The notes: generated by a model not told the origin, from the letters alone. 8,745 nt of DNA from AP-15 sp045802495 (GCA_045802495.1 JBJMQW010000524.1:1-8745), one strand, 5' to 3'. Positions 1 to 6,427 are shown, counted from the stretch's first letter. Program-made: numbers and translations.

Positions 1-413
1 AGGAATGGCCCCTGCTGCAAATCCGCCGCGGCCGGGCCGCAGCCGAGGACAGGGTTGGCCTCACTTCCTGCTTTGCCGCGATCGCCGAAACCGGCACCCT
101 GATGCTGATCTCCGGCCCGCAGACGCCGACGACGATAAATTTCTTGCCCGACACCCACATCGTCATCGTGCGCGGCGATCAACTGGTGGGCTGCTACGAG
201 GATGGCTGGGACCGATTGCGCGCCAGCAGGTCCGGGGAAATCCTGCCGCGGACAATCAATTTCATCACCGGTCCGTCGCGCACCGCGGATATCGAGCAAC
301 ATATCGAGCTGGGTGCGCACGGACCCCGACGCCTCCATATCATCCTCATCGAAGATGATGAGACGACAAGAAGTGTCCAAACCGTCGCGCACGCCGGCAC
401 ACCTGCACAGTGA
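1..413 (+). CDS. LUD-domain protein, LutC/YkgG type (5' partial)
   Basis: This is the C-terminal ~136 residues of a LUD-domain protein; the start lies left of the window, and the first complete codon is at base 3 (reads EWPLLQIRRG). The visible part carries the family's conserved blocks: an AIAETGTLML strand, SGPQTPTTINFLPDTH, and the C-terminal GPSRTADIE followed by LGAHGPRRLHIILIE. LUD proteins include LutC/YkgG, a subunit of the LutABC L-lactate oxidation complex, but many occur outside that operon. Any lutA or lutB partner would be off the left edge, so the lactate role is unproven. After the last conserved block there is a tail of about 20 residues (EDDETTRSVQTVAHAGTPAQ) with no family match I recognise. 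The tail is encoded where the next gene begins: the stop (411-413) lies inside the Smr gene in another frame, implying translational coupling. The family call is secure; the physiological role is not. Confidence 0.88.
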   Translation, partial: EWPLLQIRRGRAAAEDRVGLTSCFAAIAETGTLMLISGPQTPTTINFLPDTHIVIVRGDQLVGCYEDGWDRLRASRSGEILPRTINFITGPSRTADIEQHIELGAHGPRRLHIILIEDDETTRSVQTVAHAGTPAQ

Positions 414-900
414 TCGCGCGCTGTGGCAGACTGCCGTTCGCGAAGTCGCTCCTTTGCGAGCGCGCAGGGCGTCGGTCCCGGCGATGCCAAGTACGCCGCG
501 AGACTCGGCCCCGCCAGCAGCCGGGCAACATTCTGCGGGCCCGTCCTATCCGCCATTGGCGCTTGATCGCTTCGCCGGGATCGACCGGTCAAATTCTGAG
601 CGACTGAAACGTGGTCTGCACAAGATCGAGGCACGTCTCGACCTGCACGGAATGACGCAGACCGAGGCTCATCGGGCACTCGCCGCGTTTATTGGCCGTT
701 CGCGCGACGCCGGACGCCGCTGCGTCCTGGTCATCACCGGTCGAGGCCTCGGACCCGATGGGCCGGGGATCCTCAAGAGTGCGGTTCCGCGCTGGTTGCA
801 AGAGCCGGAGCTCCGGCAACATGTCCTGGCGATGGCGCCGGCCCAATCCCGCCATGGCGGCGCCGGCGCGACCTATCTGCTGTTGCGCCGAGTGCGGTAG
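358..900 (+). CDS. Smr/MutS2-type domain protein
   Basis: This protein of about 180 residues ends in a stand-alone Smr domain (residues ~90-180). The domain is recognisable from LDLHGMTQTEAHRAL (residues 94-108), the TGRGLG loop (127-132), the GPGILKSAVPRWL helix (135-147) and a terminal HGGAGATYLLLRR strand. Smr domains, first seen at the end of MutS2, bind branched or damaged DNA or RNA, and some nick it. The LDxHG and TGxG motifs form the presumed active or binding site. Residues 1-80 are basic and proline-rich and look disordered apart from a short DRALWQTAVREVAPL block seen in proteobacterial relatives. I chose the ATG at 358; the adjacent ATG at 355 or the GTG at 373 are alternatives, and none has a strong Shine-Dalgarno. 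An in-frame extension back to 202 has no family resemblance and would lie wholly within the LUD gene. The start overlaps the LUD gene by 56 bases, so the two are probably cotranscribed. The exact cellular role of these small Smr proteins is not established. Confidence 0.88.
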   Translation: MRRQEVSKPSRTPAHLHSDRALWQTAVREVAPLRARRASVPAMPSTPRDSAPPAAGQHSAGPSYPPLALDRFAGIDRSNSERLKRGLHKIEARLDLHGMTQTEAHRALAAFIGRSRDAGRRCVLVITGRGLGPDGPGILKSAVPRWLQEPELRQHVLAMAPAQSRHGGAGATYLLLRRVR

Positions 901-958
901 CGAAATCCGAACCATGGTGTTTGCCGCGATAGCGAGAAATATCCGGCGGCATTTCGCT
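899..958 (+). other. Possible hairpin between the Smr gene and hldE
   Basis: An 8-base perfect inverted repeat, AGCGAAAT (899-906) and ATTTCGCT (951-958), encloses a second one, GCCGC (923-927) and GCGGC (946-950). The two right arms abut, so a nested stem with a bulge on the left could form. It begins at the Smr stop codon and lies 60 bases before the hldE start. It could be a weak terminator, a 5' leader structure or chance; no T-run follows it. The rest of the 901-1017 gap shows no convincing promoter boxes. Confidence 0.3.
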
Positions 959-1017
959 TGCAGGGCGCGCGCGGGGCCGTCAAAAGACGGCACCGATCTC
1001 ACAACCGCGAATTGCCG

Positions 1018-2478
1018 ATGGCCAACAACAGCGATCTCCTCCCCTTTCTCGACCGCCTGAACTCGGCGCGGGTTCTCTGCATCGGCGACGTGATGCTCGA
1101 CCACTACATCTACGGCCAGGTCGAGCGGGTATCGCCCGAGGCTCCGATCCCGGTGTTGTGGATCGAGCGTGAGATGAAGAGTCTTGGCGGGGCCGGGAAT
1201 GTTCTCCGCAATCTGCGGGCGCTGGGTGCGGCGGCATCCTTTATTTCCGTCGTCGGCAATGATGAGGCCGGGCGGGAGATCGGGCGGCTGGTGGAAGCGC
1301 AGGACGGGGCCGAAGCGCATGTTCTCGTGCAGCCGCAGCGCACTACGACGCTCAAGACGCGCTACATTGCCGGCAATCAGCAGCTTTTGCGGGCCGATCG
1401 AGAGAGCGCGATCCCGCTCGATCCCTACATCCGCGAGGATCTGCTCCGGCTCGCGCGCGAACTTGTGGCCGACCATTCGGTCGTCGTCATCTCGGACTAT
1501 GCCAAGGGTGTTCTGACCGAGGGAGTAGCGCTCGAGATCATCCGGGCAGCGCGCGATGCGGGCGCCTATATCATCGTCGATCCGAAGGGCGGCGATCACA
1601 TAAGGTATCGCGGCGCCGACCTGTTGAAACCTAACCGGCGGGAGCTCGCTCACGCGACGGGAATGCCGGTTGCCACCACCAACGAGATCGTCGCGGCCGC
1701 TCGTGCTCTTATCGAAAGGTGCGGTATCGGCGCGGTCCTGGCATCCCTCGGTGCCGAGGGCTCGGTGCTGGTCGAGGCCGACGGTGCCGAACATATCCAG
1801 CACACCGAAGTCCGCGAAGTCTATGACGTGTCAGGGGCCGGCGATACCGTAGTCGCGGCGACGGCCGCGGCGATCGCAGCGGATGTAAGCCTGATCGATG
1901 CGGCACGCCTGGCGAACGTTGCCGCTGGGATCGTTGTCGGTAAAACCGGCACCGCGGTCGTCTATGCGAGCGAGCTGACCGCCTTCCTCAATGGCCGGGA
2001 TCTCCACGCGGCGGACAAGGTAGTGCCGCGCCCCCACGCGCTCGACCTAGTCGCGCGCTGGCGGCGCCACGGCCTCAAGATAGGCTTTACCAATGGCTGT
2101 TTTGACCTGCTGCATCCCGGTCATGTGGCCTTGCTCGGACAGGCCAAGGCCGCCTGCGACCGCCTTGTCGTCGGGCTCAACAGCGATGCCTCGACCGCGC
2201 GGCTCAAGGGGCCGAGGCGCCCAATCCAGAGCGAGGGAGAGCGGGCGGCCGTCCTCGCATCGCTCGCTGCGGTCGATCTGATCGTCGTTTTCGAAGAGGA
2301 CACGCCGATCGAACTGATTCGCGACATTCGGCCGCAAGTCCTCGTCAAGGGTGCCGACTACCGTCTCGACGAGGTCATCGGTGGCGAGTTTGTCAAGAGT
2401 GCGGGCGGCGAGGTGCTTCTCGCCCGGATCGTGCCCGGCTACAGCACGACCGCGACGATTGCCCGCCTCGCCAGCTGA
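1018..2478 (+). CDS. hldE: Bifunctional heptose-7-phosphate kinase / heptose-1-phosphate adenylyltransferase
   Basis: HldE (RfaE) catalyses two cytoplasmic steps of ADP-heptose synthesis for the lipopolysaccharide inner core. It phosphorylates D-glycero-beta-D-manno-heptose 7-phosphate at C1, then adenylylates the 1-phosphate. The N-terminal ribokinase/PfkB domain (residues ~1-330) shows GDVMLDHY (23-30), the GGAGNV motif near 57, SDYAKGV, DPKGGD, KPNRREL and the signature DVSGAGDT (270-277) with catalytic Asp276. The C-terminal nucleotidyltransferase domain (~350-486) shows GFTNGCFDLLHPGH with the HxGH motif at 366-369, then VGLNSD and VKGADY. At 486 residues it matches the usual two-domain length, so both activities should be present. 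The ATG at 1018 was chosen because MANNSDLLPFLDRLNSARV aligns with family N-termini; an upstream TTG at 958 would add 20 unlike residues. The Shine-Dalgarno is weak. No gmhA, gmhB or hldD is adjacent, so the rest of the pathway is elsewhere. Confidence 0.96.
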   Translation: MANNSDLLPFLDRLNSARVLCIGDVMLDHYIYGQVERVSPEAPIPVLWIEREMKSLGGAGNVLRNLRALGAAASFISVVGNDEAGREIGRLVEAQDGAEAHVLVQPQRTTTLKTRYIAGNQQLLRADRESAIPLDPYIREDLLRLARELVADHSVVVISDYAKGVLTEGVALEIIRAARDAGAYIIVDPKGGDHIRYRGADLLKPNRRELAHATGMPVATTNEIVAAARALIERCGIGAVLASLGAEGSVLVEADGAEHIQHTEVREVYDVSGAGDTVVAATAAAIAADVSLIDAARLANVAAGIVVGKTGTAVVYASELTAFLNGRDLHAADKVVPRPHALDLVARWRRHGLKIGFTNGCFDLLHPGHVALLGQAKAACDRLVVGLNSDASTARLKGPRRPIQSEGERAAVLASLAAVDLIVVFEEDTPIELIRDIRPQVLVKGADYRLDEVIGGEFVKSAGGEVLLARIVPGYSTTATIARLAS

Positions 2479-2484
2479 ACCCGA

Positions 2485-2967
2485 TCAGGACCCGTCGGGC
2501 AGCGCCGCTTCAGGATCCACATGGCGGCGCAGCCGCGCCGCCGCGATCCGCGCGAAACGCAGGGTCAAAGCGCGGCGGCGTGCAGAATTGAGCGGCGTCG
2601 AAGAGCCGTCGCGCAGCACGGTCGCGCCAAAGGAATCCGCCACCATCAAGCCACATTCTTCTGGGATCAACCTTTGCGGAAAATTATTTGGAACAGCGAA
2701 ATAAAGGCGGTCCGAGAAGTCGCGATAGGTCTTCCATTTGCGGTCGGCACGGAAATCCGCCGGCGAACTCTTTATCTCGATGATTAGAAGATCGCCCGCC
2801 CTTCCGAGAGCGAGGATATCGGCTCGTCGGCCATTGGCGAGCGGAAACTCCACCAAACTCATGTAGCCGAGCTGATCGAGAGCACGACATGCGCCGCGCG
2901 CCAGAAGCGCGGCGCTGTTCGGCTCCTGCGCAGATGCGTACATGTCGGGGCTACCAGGATCAACCAT
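2485..2967 (-). CDS. mmcB: MmcB-family putative DNA repair protein
   Basis: A small 160-residue protein matching the MmcB family, known from Caulobacter as a DNA-damage-inducible gene linked to mitomycin C resistance. The core runs from ARGACRALDQLGY through FPLANGRRADI, LLIIEIKSS, DFRADRKW, YRDFSDRLYFAVP and IPEECGLMVADSFGA to ALTLRFARIAAARL. The pattern Asp50 ... Glu64-x-Lys66 (RAD ... EIK) is that of a PD-(D/E)xK nuclease fold, so nuclease activity is plausible but inferred. The start is the ATG at 2967 or the ATG at 2943 (MYASAQ); both precede the conserved core and neither has a strong ribosome site, with a weak GGGA before 2967. The stop lies only 6 bases from the end of hldE, tail to tail, and the start is 33 bases from the divergent ABC transporter. 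In relatives the gene is SOS-regulated; I did not find a clear LexA box in the 33-base gap. GC content dips around 2640-2710. Confidence 0.92.
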   Translation of the reverse strand: MVDPGSPDMYASAQEPNSAALLARGACRALDQLGYMSLVEFPLANGRRADILALGRAGDLLIIEIKSSPADFRADRKWKTYRDFSDRLYFAVPNNFPQRLIPEECGLMVADSFGATVLRDGSSTPLNSARRRALTLRFARIAAARLRRHVDPEAALPDGS

Positions 2968-3000
2968 ATCATCCCGCAGAGCGAGAGGGCGGAGGCAGCG
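2968..3000. promoter_or_regulatory. Very short divergent intergenic region
   Basis: Only 33 bases separate the start codons of mmcB (minus) and the ABC transporter (plus). It is purine-rich and contains the transporter's ribosome site. There is no room for two separate promoters, so at least one must lie inside the opposite gene, or both transcripts overlap. I see no clear -35/-10 pair within it. If the mmcB start is really 2943, the gap is 57 bases. Confidence 0.4.
2991..2995 (+). promoter_or_regulatory. Ribosome binding site of the SbmA/BacA-like ABC transporter
   Basis: GGAGG sits 5 bases before the ATG at 3001. It is one of the clearest Shine-Dalgarno sequences in the window and supports that start. 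Confidence 0.7.
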
Positions 3001-4725
3001 ATGGCGGTGACGACCAAACGGAGATTCCTCCGTCAGGCGTGGGAGCTTGCCTGGCCGTATTGGAACTCCGAAGAAAAATGGGCTGCACGCGGGCTGCTCT
3101 TCGCCGTGGTCGCGCTCAACCTTGTCACCGTTGGTCTCAATGTGCGTCTCAATAGATGGAATAATGATTTTTACGACGCGCTGCAGCAGTACGACTGGGT
3201 GGAATTCTGGCGTCAGTTCGGAATTTTCGCAATAATCGCCTGTTCATTGATCGTTGTTGCTGTCTATTCACTTTACTTAAGGCAAATATTGCATATCCGC
3301 TGGCGGGGCTGGCTGACAGACCGATTTTTGCGAAAATGGCTGGAAGACCAATCCTATTACCGAATGCAGCTGAACCAGGCGACAACCGACAACCCCGATC
3401 AGCGCATCTCGGACGATCTCGACCGGTTTGCGACGATCAGTTTGGCCTTGTCGCTGGGGCTGCTCAGCTCGTTCGTGACGCTCCTGTCGTTTGTCACAAT
3501 TCTTTGGACCCTCTCGGGGGCTCTCACGATCCCACTCGGCGGCGATGCTGCTATCAAGATCCCCGGCTACATGGTTTTCGCCGCCGTGATCTATGCGGTT
3601 GCCGGCACGTTGCTGACCCGCTGGATCGGCTATCCGTTGATTCAACTCAATTTCGACCAGCAGCGTTACGAAGCGGATTTTCGCTTCAGCATGGTCAGAC
3701 TGCGCGAGAACGCCGAGAACGTCGCGTTCTATGGCGGCGAAGGACGCGAGCTAGATACCTTCCAGAACCGGTTTGGGCGTATCGTCACCAATTGGTGGGG
3801 GATTATCAGGCGACGAAAGAAGCTGACTTGGTTCACGACCGGCTACTCCCAGCTCGCGATCATCTTTCCGTTCGTCGTAGCGGCGCCGCGCTATTTCGAC
3901 AAGGCGATCCAGCTAGGCGGCCTGATGCAGATATCCTCGGCCTTTGGCCAGGTGCAGGATTCGCTGTCCTTCATCATCACCTCTTACACGGAAATCGCCG
4001 AATACCAGGCGGTGGTGCAGCGGCTTTCCGGGTTCCATGAGAAAATGCGCGAAATCACCGCCGAACGGCGCGCCCCTCGGCCGATCGAAATAGAGTATGG
4101 CGGCAGCGGCGTAGAGGTTGATTCGCTCGATCTCAGCCTGCCGGACGGGCGGATGTTGCGACCGGACATCACGCTGGCGGCGAGCCCGGGCGCCGCGGTG
4201 CTGGTCACCGGCGCTTCCGGTCTCGGCAAGAGCACATTGCTCCGCGCAATCGCAGGGTTGTGGCCTTTCGGAAAGGGCAGAATCAAACTGAGCGATGGCC
4301 GCTCCTTGTTCCTGCCGCAGCGCCCCTATTTGCCGCTCGGTACGCTGGCCGACGCGCTCGCCTATCCGCGGGCTGCCGCGGAACTTTCGCGTGATAGCCT
4401 CATCGCGGCTCTGCGCGGGGTCGGCTTGCCGGAACTGGTCGAGCGGCTCGACGAGGACGGAAACTGGGCGCAGCGCCTGTCGATCGGAGAGCAGCAACGG
4501 CTCGCCTTCGCGCGGGTCTTGCTGGCGCGCCCGGAGATCGTCTTCCTCGACGAGGCGACCTCGGCACTCGATGAAGCAGCGGAGGCGTCACTGTATCGGC
4601 TGTTGCGAGACGCGCCGTGGCGCCCGACGATCGTCAGTGTCGGCCATCACAGCACGTTGCGGCGGTTCCACGACACCGTCGTCGATCTCGCGCGCAGCCC
4701 GGCCTCCAAGGTCGCGGTCGGATAG
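3001..4725 (+). CDS. SbmA/BacA-YddA-like fused ABC transporter (permease + ATPase)
   Basis: A 574-residue half-transporter with an N-terminal membrane domain fused to an ATPase, which should work as a homodimer in the inner membrane. The membrane domain (residues ~1-340) belongs to the SbmA/BacA and ABC_membrane_2 group: LNRWNNDFYDALQQYD near 50, NPDQRISDDL near 131, and RENAENVAFYGGEGRE near 236. Hydrophobic stretches lie near 29-48, 70-93, 140-172, 184-210 and 279-293. The ATPase has Walker A GASGLGKST (404-412), signature LSIGEQQR (493-500), Walker B VFLDEATSALD (514-524) and the switch His549. LSIGE for LSGGE is usual in this subgroup. Related proteins include E. coli YddA, rhizobial BclA (peptide uptake), Mycobacterium Rv1819c (cobalamin and other hydrophilic solutes) and eukaryotic ABCD fatty-acyl transporters. 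Substrate and direction cannot be decided here. The first third is AT-richer than neighbouring genes, with a rare-codon cluster at 3277-3288. lysS follows 36 bases downstream and may be cotranscribed. Confidence 0.93.
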   Translation: MAVTTKRRFLRQAWELAWPYWNSEEKWAARGLLFAVVALNLVTVGLNVRLNRWNNDFYDALQQYDWVEFWRQFGIFAIIACSLIVVAVYSLYLRQILHIRWRGWLTDRFLRKWLEDQSYYRMQLNQATTDNPDQRISDDLDRFATISLALSLGLLSSFVTLLSFVTILWTLSGALTIPLGGDAAIKIPGYMVFAAVIYAVAGTLLTRWIGYPLIQLNFDQQRYEADFRFSMVRLRENAENVAFYGGEGRELDTFQNRFGRIVTNWWGIIRRRKKLTWFTTGYSQLAIIFPFVVAAPRYFDKAIQLGGLMQISSAFGQVQDSLSFIITSYTEIAEYQAVVQRLSGFHEKMREITAERRAPRPIEIEYGGSGVEVDSLDLSLPDGRMLRPDITLAASPGAAVLVTGASGLGKSTLLRAIAGLWPFGKGRIKLSDGRSLFLPQRPYLPLGTLADALAYPRAAAELSRDSLIAALRGVGLPELVERLDEDGNWAQRLSIGEQQRLAFARVLLARPEIVFLDEATSALDEAAEASLYRLLRDAPWRPTIVSVGHHSTLRRFHDTVVDLARSPASKVAVG

Positions 4726-4748
4726 CCTAGCGTTGGCCTTCAGGCGCT

Positions 4749-4752
4749 GGAG
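4749..4752 (+). promoter_or_regulatory. Ribosome binding site of lysS
   Basis: GGAG ends 9 bases before the ATG at 4762, in the 36-base gap after the transporter stop. No terminator with a T-run is visible in that gap, although a weak 6-pair stem (CTAGCG with CGCTGG, one G-T pair) can be drawn from 4727 to 4750. Confidence 0.5.
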
Positions 4753-4761
4753 ATAACACCG

Positions 4762-6255
4762 ATGACAGATGGCGAGCGCCAATTTCGGGATGATGAGGAT
4801 CCGTTGCGCACGGTCCGAATTGGCAAGCGCGCAAGCCTCGAGGCGCTTGGGATTGACCCATACCCCTACAGCTTCGAGCGCAGCCACGAGGCGGCCGAGC
4901 TCGAACGACGTTACGCGGGGTTGGCGGCAGGCGCGGAAACCGAGGATCGTGTCAAGGTTGCCGGCCGGATTCGAGCGATGCGCAACAGCGGCATGTTCGT
5001 CGACCTGCACGATGCCTCGGGCAAGGTCCAGATCTTCTGCCATCGCGACCTGCTGGGTCCGCAGGCGCTAGCGTCTCTGCGGCTGCTGGATATCGGCGAT
5101 CTGCTCGGTGTCGAGGGTCTTGTCAGACGGACGCCCCGCGGCGAGCTGACGGTCAACGCGACCAGCCTTACGGTTCTCGCCAAGGCCTTGCGCCCACTGC
5201 CGGAAAAGTACCACGGTCTTGCCGATATCGAGCTGCGCTATCGCCACCGCTACCTCGACCTGATCATGAATCCGGAGAGCCGCGAAACCCTGCGGCGGCG
5301 CAGCCGGATCATCGGCGCGATGCGCAGCCATCTCGTCGCGCGCGGCTATCTCGAGGTCGAGACGCCGATGTTGCACGCGATTGCCGGCGGCGCTTCGGCA
5401 AAACCCTTTGTTACCCATCACAACGCGCTCGACATCGATCTCTACCTGCGGATCGCGCCCGAGCTGCATCTGAAGCGGCTGCTGGTCGGCGGCCTCGGCG
5501 ACAAGCTGTTCGAGATCAACCGCTGCTTCCGCAACGAGGGATTGTCGCCCCGGCACAACCCGGAGTTCACGTCGCTTGAGCTCTACGAAGCCTATGTCGA
5601 CTACACGGCGATGATGAGCTTGACGGAGGAACTGGTCACCACGGTCGCCGAATCGGTGCTCGAGACCTTGCGGATCGGCTACGGCGGGACCGGGATCGAC
5701 TTATCGCCTCCATGGCCGCGACGCAGCATGGCGGCGCTCGTCGAGGAGGCGACCGGCGTCGATTTTCTCGCCTTGGACAATGTCGAAAGCGCGCGCGATG
5801 CTGCGGCCGCTGCCGGCGCCGCCGTGACCGGGAACGAGAATTGGGGGCAGGCGCTTGAAGCGGTCTTCGCCGCGCGCGTCGAAGACACGCTGATCCAGCC
5901 GGTCCATGTCACCGGCTTTCCCCGCGACATCTCTCCATTGGCCAAGGTCGACCGCGCCGATCCGCGGCTGGTCGAGCGGTTCGAGACATACATTTATGGG
6001 TGGGAGATCGCTAACGCCTTCTCCGAGCTCAACGACCCGCTGGACCAGCGCGAGCGTTTCGAGGCGCAGATGCAAGCGCGAGCGGCGGGGGACGAAGAGG
6101 CGCAGCCGCTCGACGAGGATTACGTCACGGCGCTTGAATACGGACTGCCGCCCTGCGGCGGGCTCGGCATCGGGATCGACCGGCTGGTCATGTTGCTGAC
6201 CGACAGCCCGTCGATCCGGGACGTGATCGCTTTCCCGACGTTACGCCCGCGCTGA
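4762..6255 (+). CDS. lysS: Lysyl-tRNA synthetase, class II
   Basis: A complete 497-residue class IIb synthetase that charges tRNA-Lys with lysine at the expense of ATP in the cytoplasm. The N-terminal OB-fold anticodon-binding domain covers residues ~65-145 (VKVAGRIRAMRNSGMFVDLHD), so this is a true LysRS and not the truncated EF-P ligase EpmA/GenX. The catalytic core has motif 1 around 184-204 (MRSHLVARGYLEVETPML), then GGASAKPFVTHHN and LRIAPELHLKRLLVGG. Motif 2 is FEINRCFRNEG (250-260) plus RHNPEFTSLELY (264-275), and motif 3 is GLGIGIDRLVMLL (467-479) with Arg474. The end, DSPSIRDVIAFPTLRPR, is the normal C-terminus. Cys465 stands where many relatives have Thr or Ala (GLPPxGG). Length and all key residues look intact. 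Many alphaproteobacteria use an unrelated class I LysRS instead, so this may be either the only enzyme or a second copy. The start is set by the ATG with GGAG upstream. Confidence 0.95.
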   Translation: MTDGERQFRDDEDPLRTVRIGKRASLEALGIDPYPYSFERSHEAAELERRYAGLAAGAETEDRVKVAGRIRAMRNSGMFVDLHDASGKVQIFCHRDLLGPQALASLRLLDIGDLLGVEGLVRRTPRGELTVNATSLTVLAKALRPLPEKYHGLADIELRYRHRYLDLIMNPESRETLRRRSRIIGAMRSHLVARGYLEVETPMLHAIAGGASAKPFVTHHNALDIDLYLRIAPELHLKRLLVGGLGDKLFEINRCFRNEGLSPRHNPEFTSLELYEAYVDYTAMMSLTEELVTTVAESVLETLRIGYGGTGIDLSPPWPRRSMAALVEEATGVDFLALDNVESARDAAAAAGAAVTGNENWGQALEAVFAARVEDTLIQPVHVTGFPRDISPLAKVDRADPRLVERFETYIYGWEIANAFSELNDPLDQRERFEAQMQARAAGDEEAQPLDEDYVTALEYGLPPCGGLGIGIDRLVMLLTDSPSIRDVIAFPTLRPR

Positions 6256-6260
6256 CCTCA

Positions 6261-6276
6261 GGCTGCAGCTGCAGCC
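6261..6276. repeat. 16-base perfect palindrome after lysS
   Basis: GGCTGCAGCTGCAGCC reads identically on both strands and starts 5 bases after the lysS stop. It could be a hairpin in lysS mRNA or a dyad protein site. No T-run follows, so it is not a classic intrinsic terminator. Confidence 0.6.
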
Positions 6277-6300
6277 AGGGCGGTTCCCGACCAGCTTGGG

Positions 6301-6379
6301 TCGTCATTCCCGCGAAAGCGGGAATCCAGGGCAAGCGACACGCAGCGGCCCTGGGCCCCCGCTTTCGCGGGGGCGACGA
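6301..6379. repeat. Two-armed palindromic intergenic repeat (REP/MITE-like)
   Basis: Two 32-base arms (6301-6332 and 6348-6379) are inverted copies of one another, separated by a 15-base spacer. Each arm is also a hairpin. Left: ATTCCCGC-GAAA-GCGGGAAT (6306-6325). Right: GCCCCCGC-TTTC-GCGGGGGC (6355-6374). Outer ends are TCGTC and GACGA. The arms differ at six positions, all transitions, placed so that pairing inside each hairpin is kept. The core ATTCCCGCGAAAGCGGGAAT is a widespread repeat in proteobacterial intergenic DNA. Its position between convergent genes suggests a bidirectional terminator or mRNA-stabilising role, but T-runs are absent, so this is inference. Confidence 0.8.
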
Positions 6380-6385
6380 AATGAG

Positions 6386-6411
6386 AGAGCGACCCGTTCG
6401 GAAACCGCTCT
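6386..6411 (-). terminator. Weak candidate hairpin after the ABC ATPase gene
   Basis: AGAGCG (6386-6391) pairs with CGCTCT (6406-6411) around a 14-base loop. On the minus strand it begins 16 bases after the ATPase stop and is followed by CTCATTTCG and then the palindromic repeat. There is no real T-run, so an intrinsic terminator is only possible; it may act together with the repeat. Confidence 0.25.
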
Positions 6412-6427
6412 AAGCGCCGAGCAGTCG

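Noticed and set aside
914..1060. Small possible gene starting at ATG 914 between the Smr gene and hldE
   Set aside because: 48 codons, runs out of frame into hldE, no ribosome site and no recognisable protein features.
589..1803. Long open frame of 404 codons on the minus strand opposite the Smr gene and hldE
   Set aside because: It lies antisense to two genes with clear family motifs, its translation has no recognisable domain, and long antisense frames are common in GC-rich coding DNA.
3336..4040. Second 234-codon plus-strand frame inside the ABC transporter
   Set aside because: Arginine- and proline-rich translation typical of an out-of-frame shadow; the other frame carries the transporter motifs.
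4762..6255. EpmA/GenX elongation factor P lysine ligase
   Set aside because: The N-terminal OB-fold domain and the full 497-residue length are present; EpmA lacks this domain and is about 325 residues.
6301..6379. CRISPR repeat pair
   Set aside because: Only two units, in inverted rather than direct orientation, with a 15-base spacer; this fits a palindromic intergenic element.
6301..6379. Terminal inverted repeats of an insertion sequence
   Set aside because: There is no transposase frame between the arms and no target duplication that I can see; at most it is a non-autonomous element.
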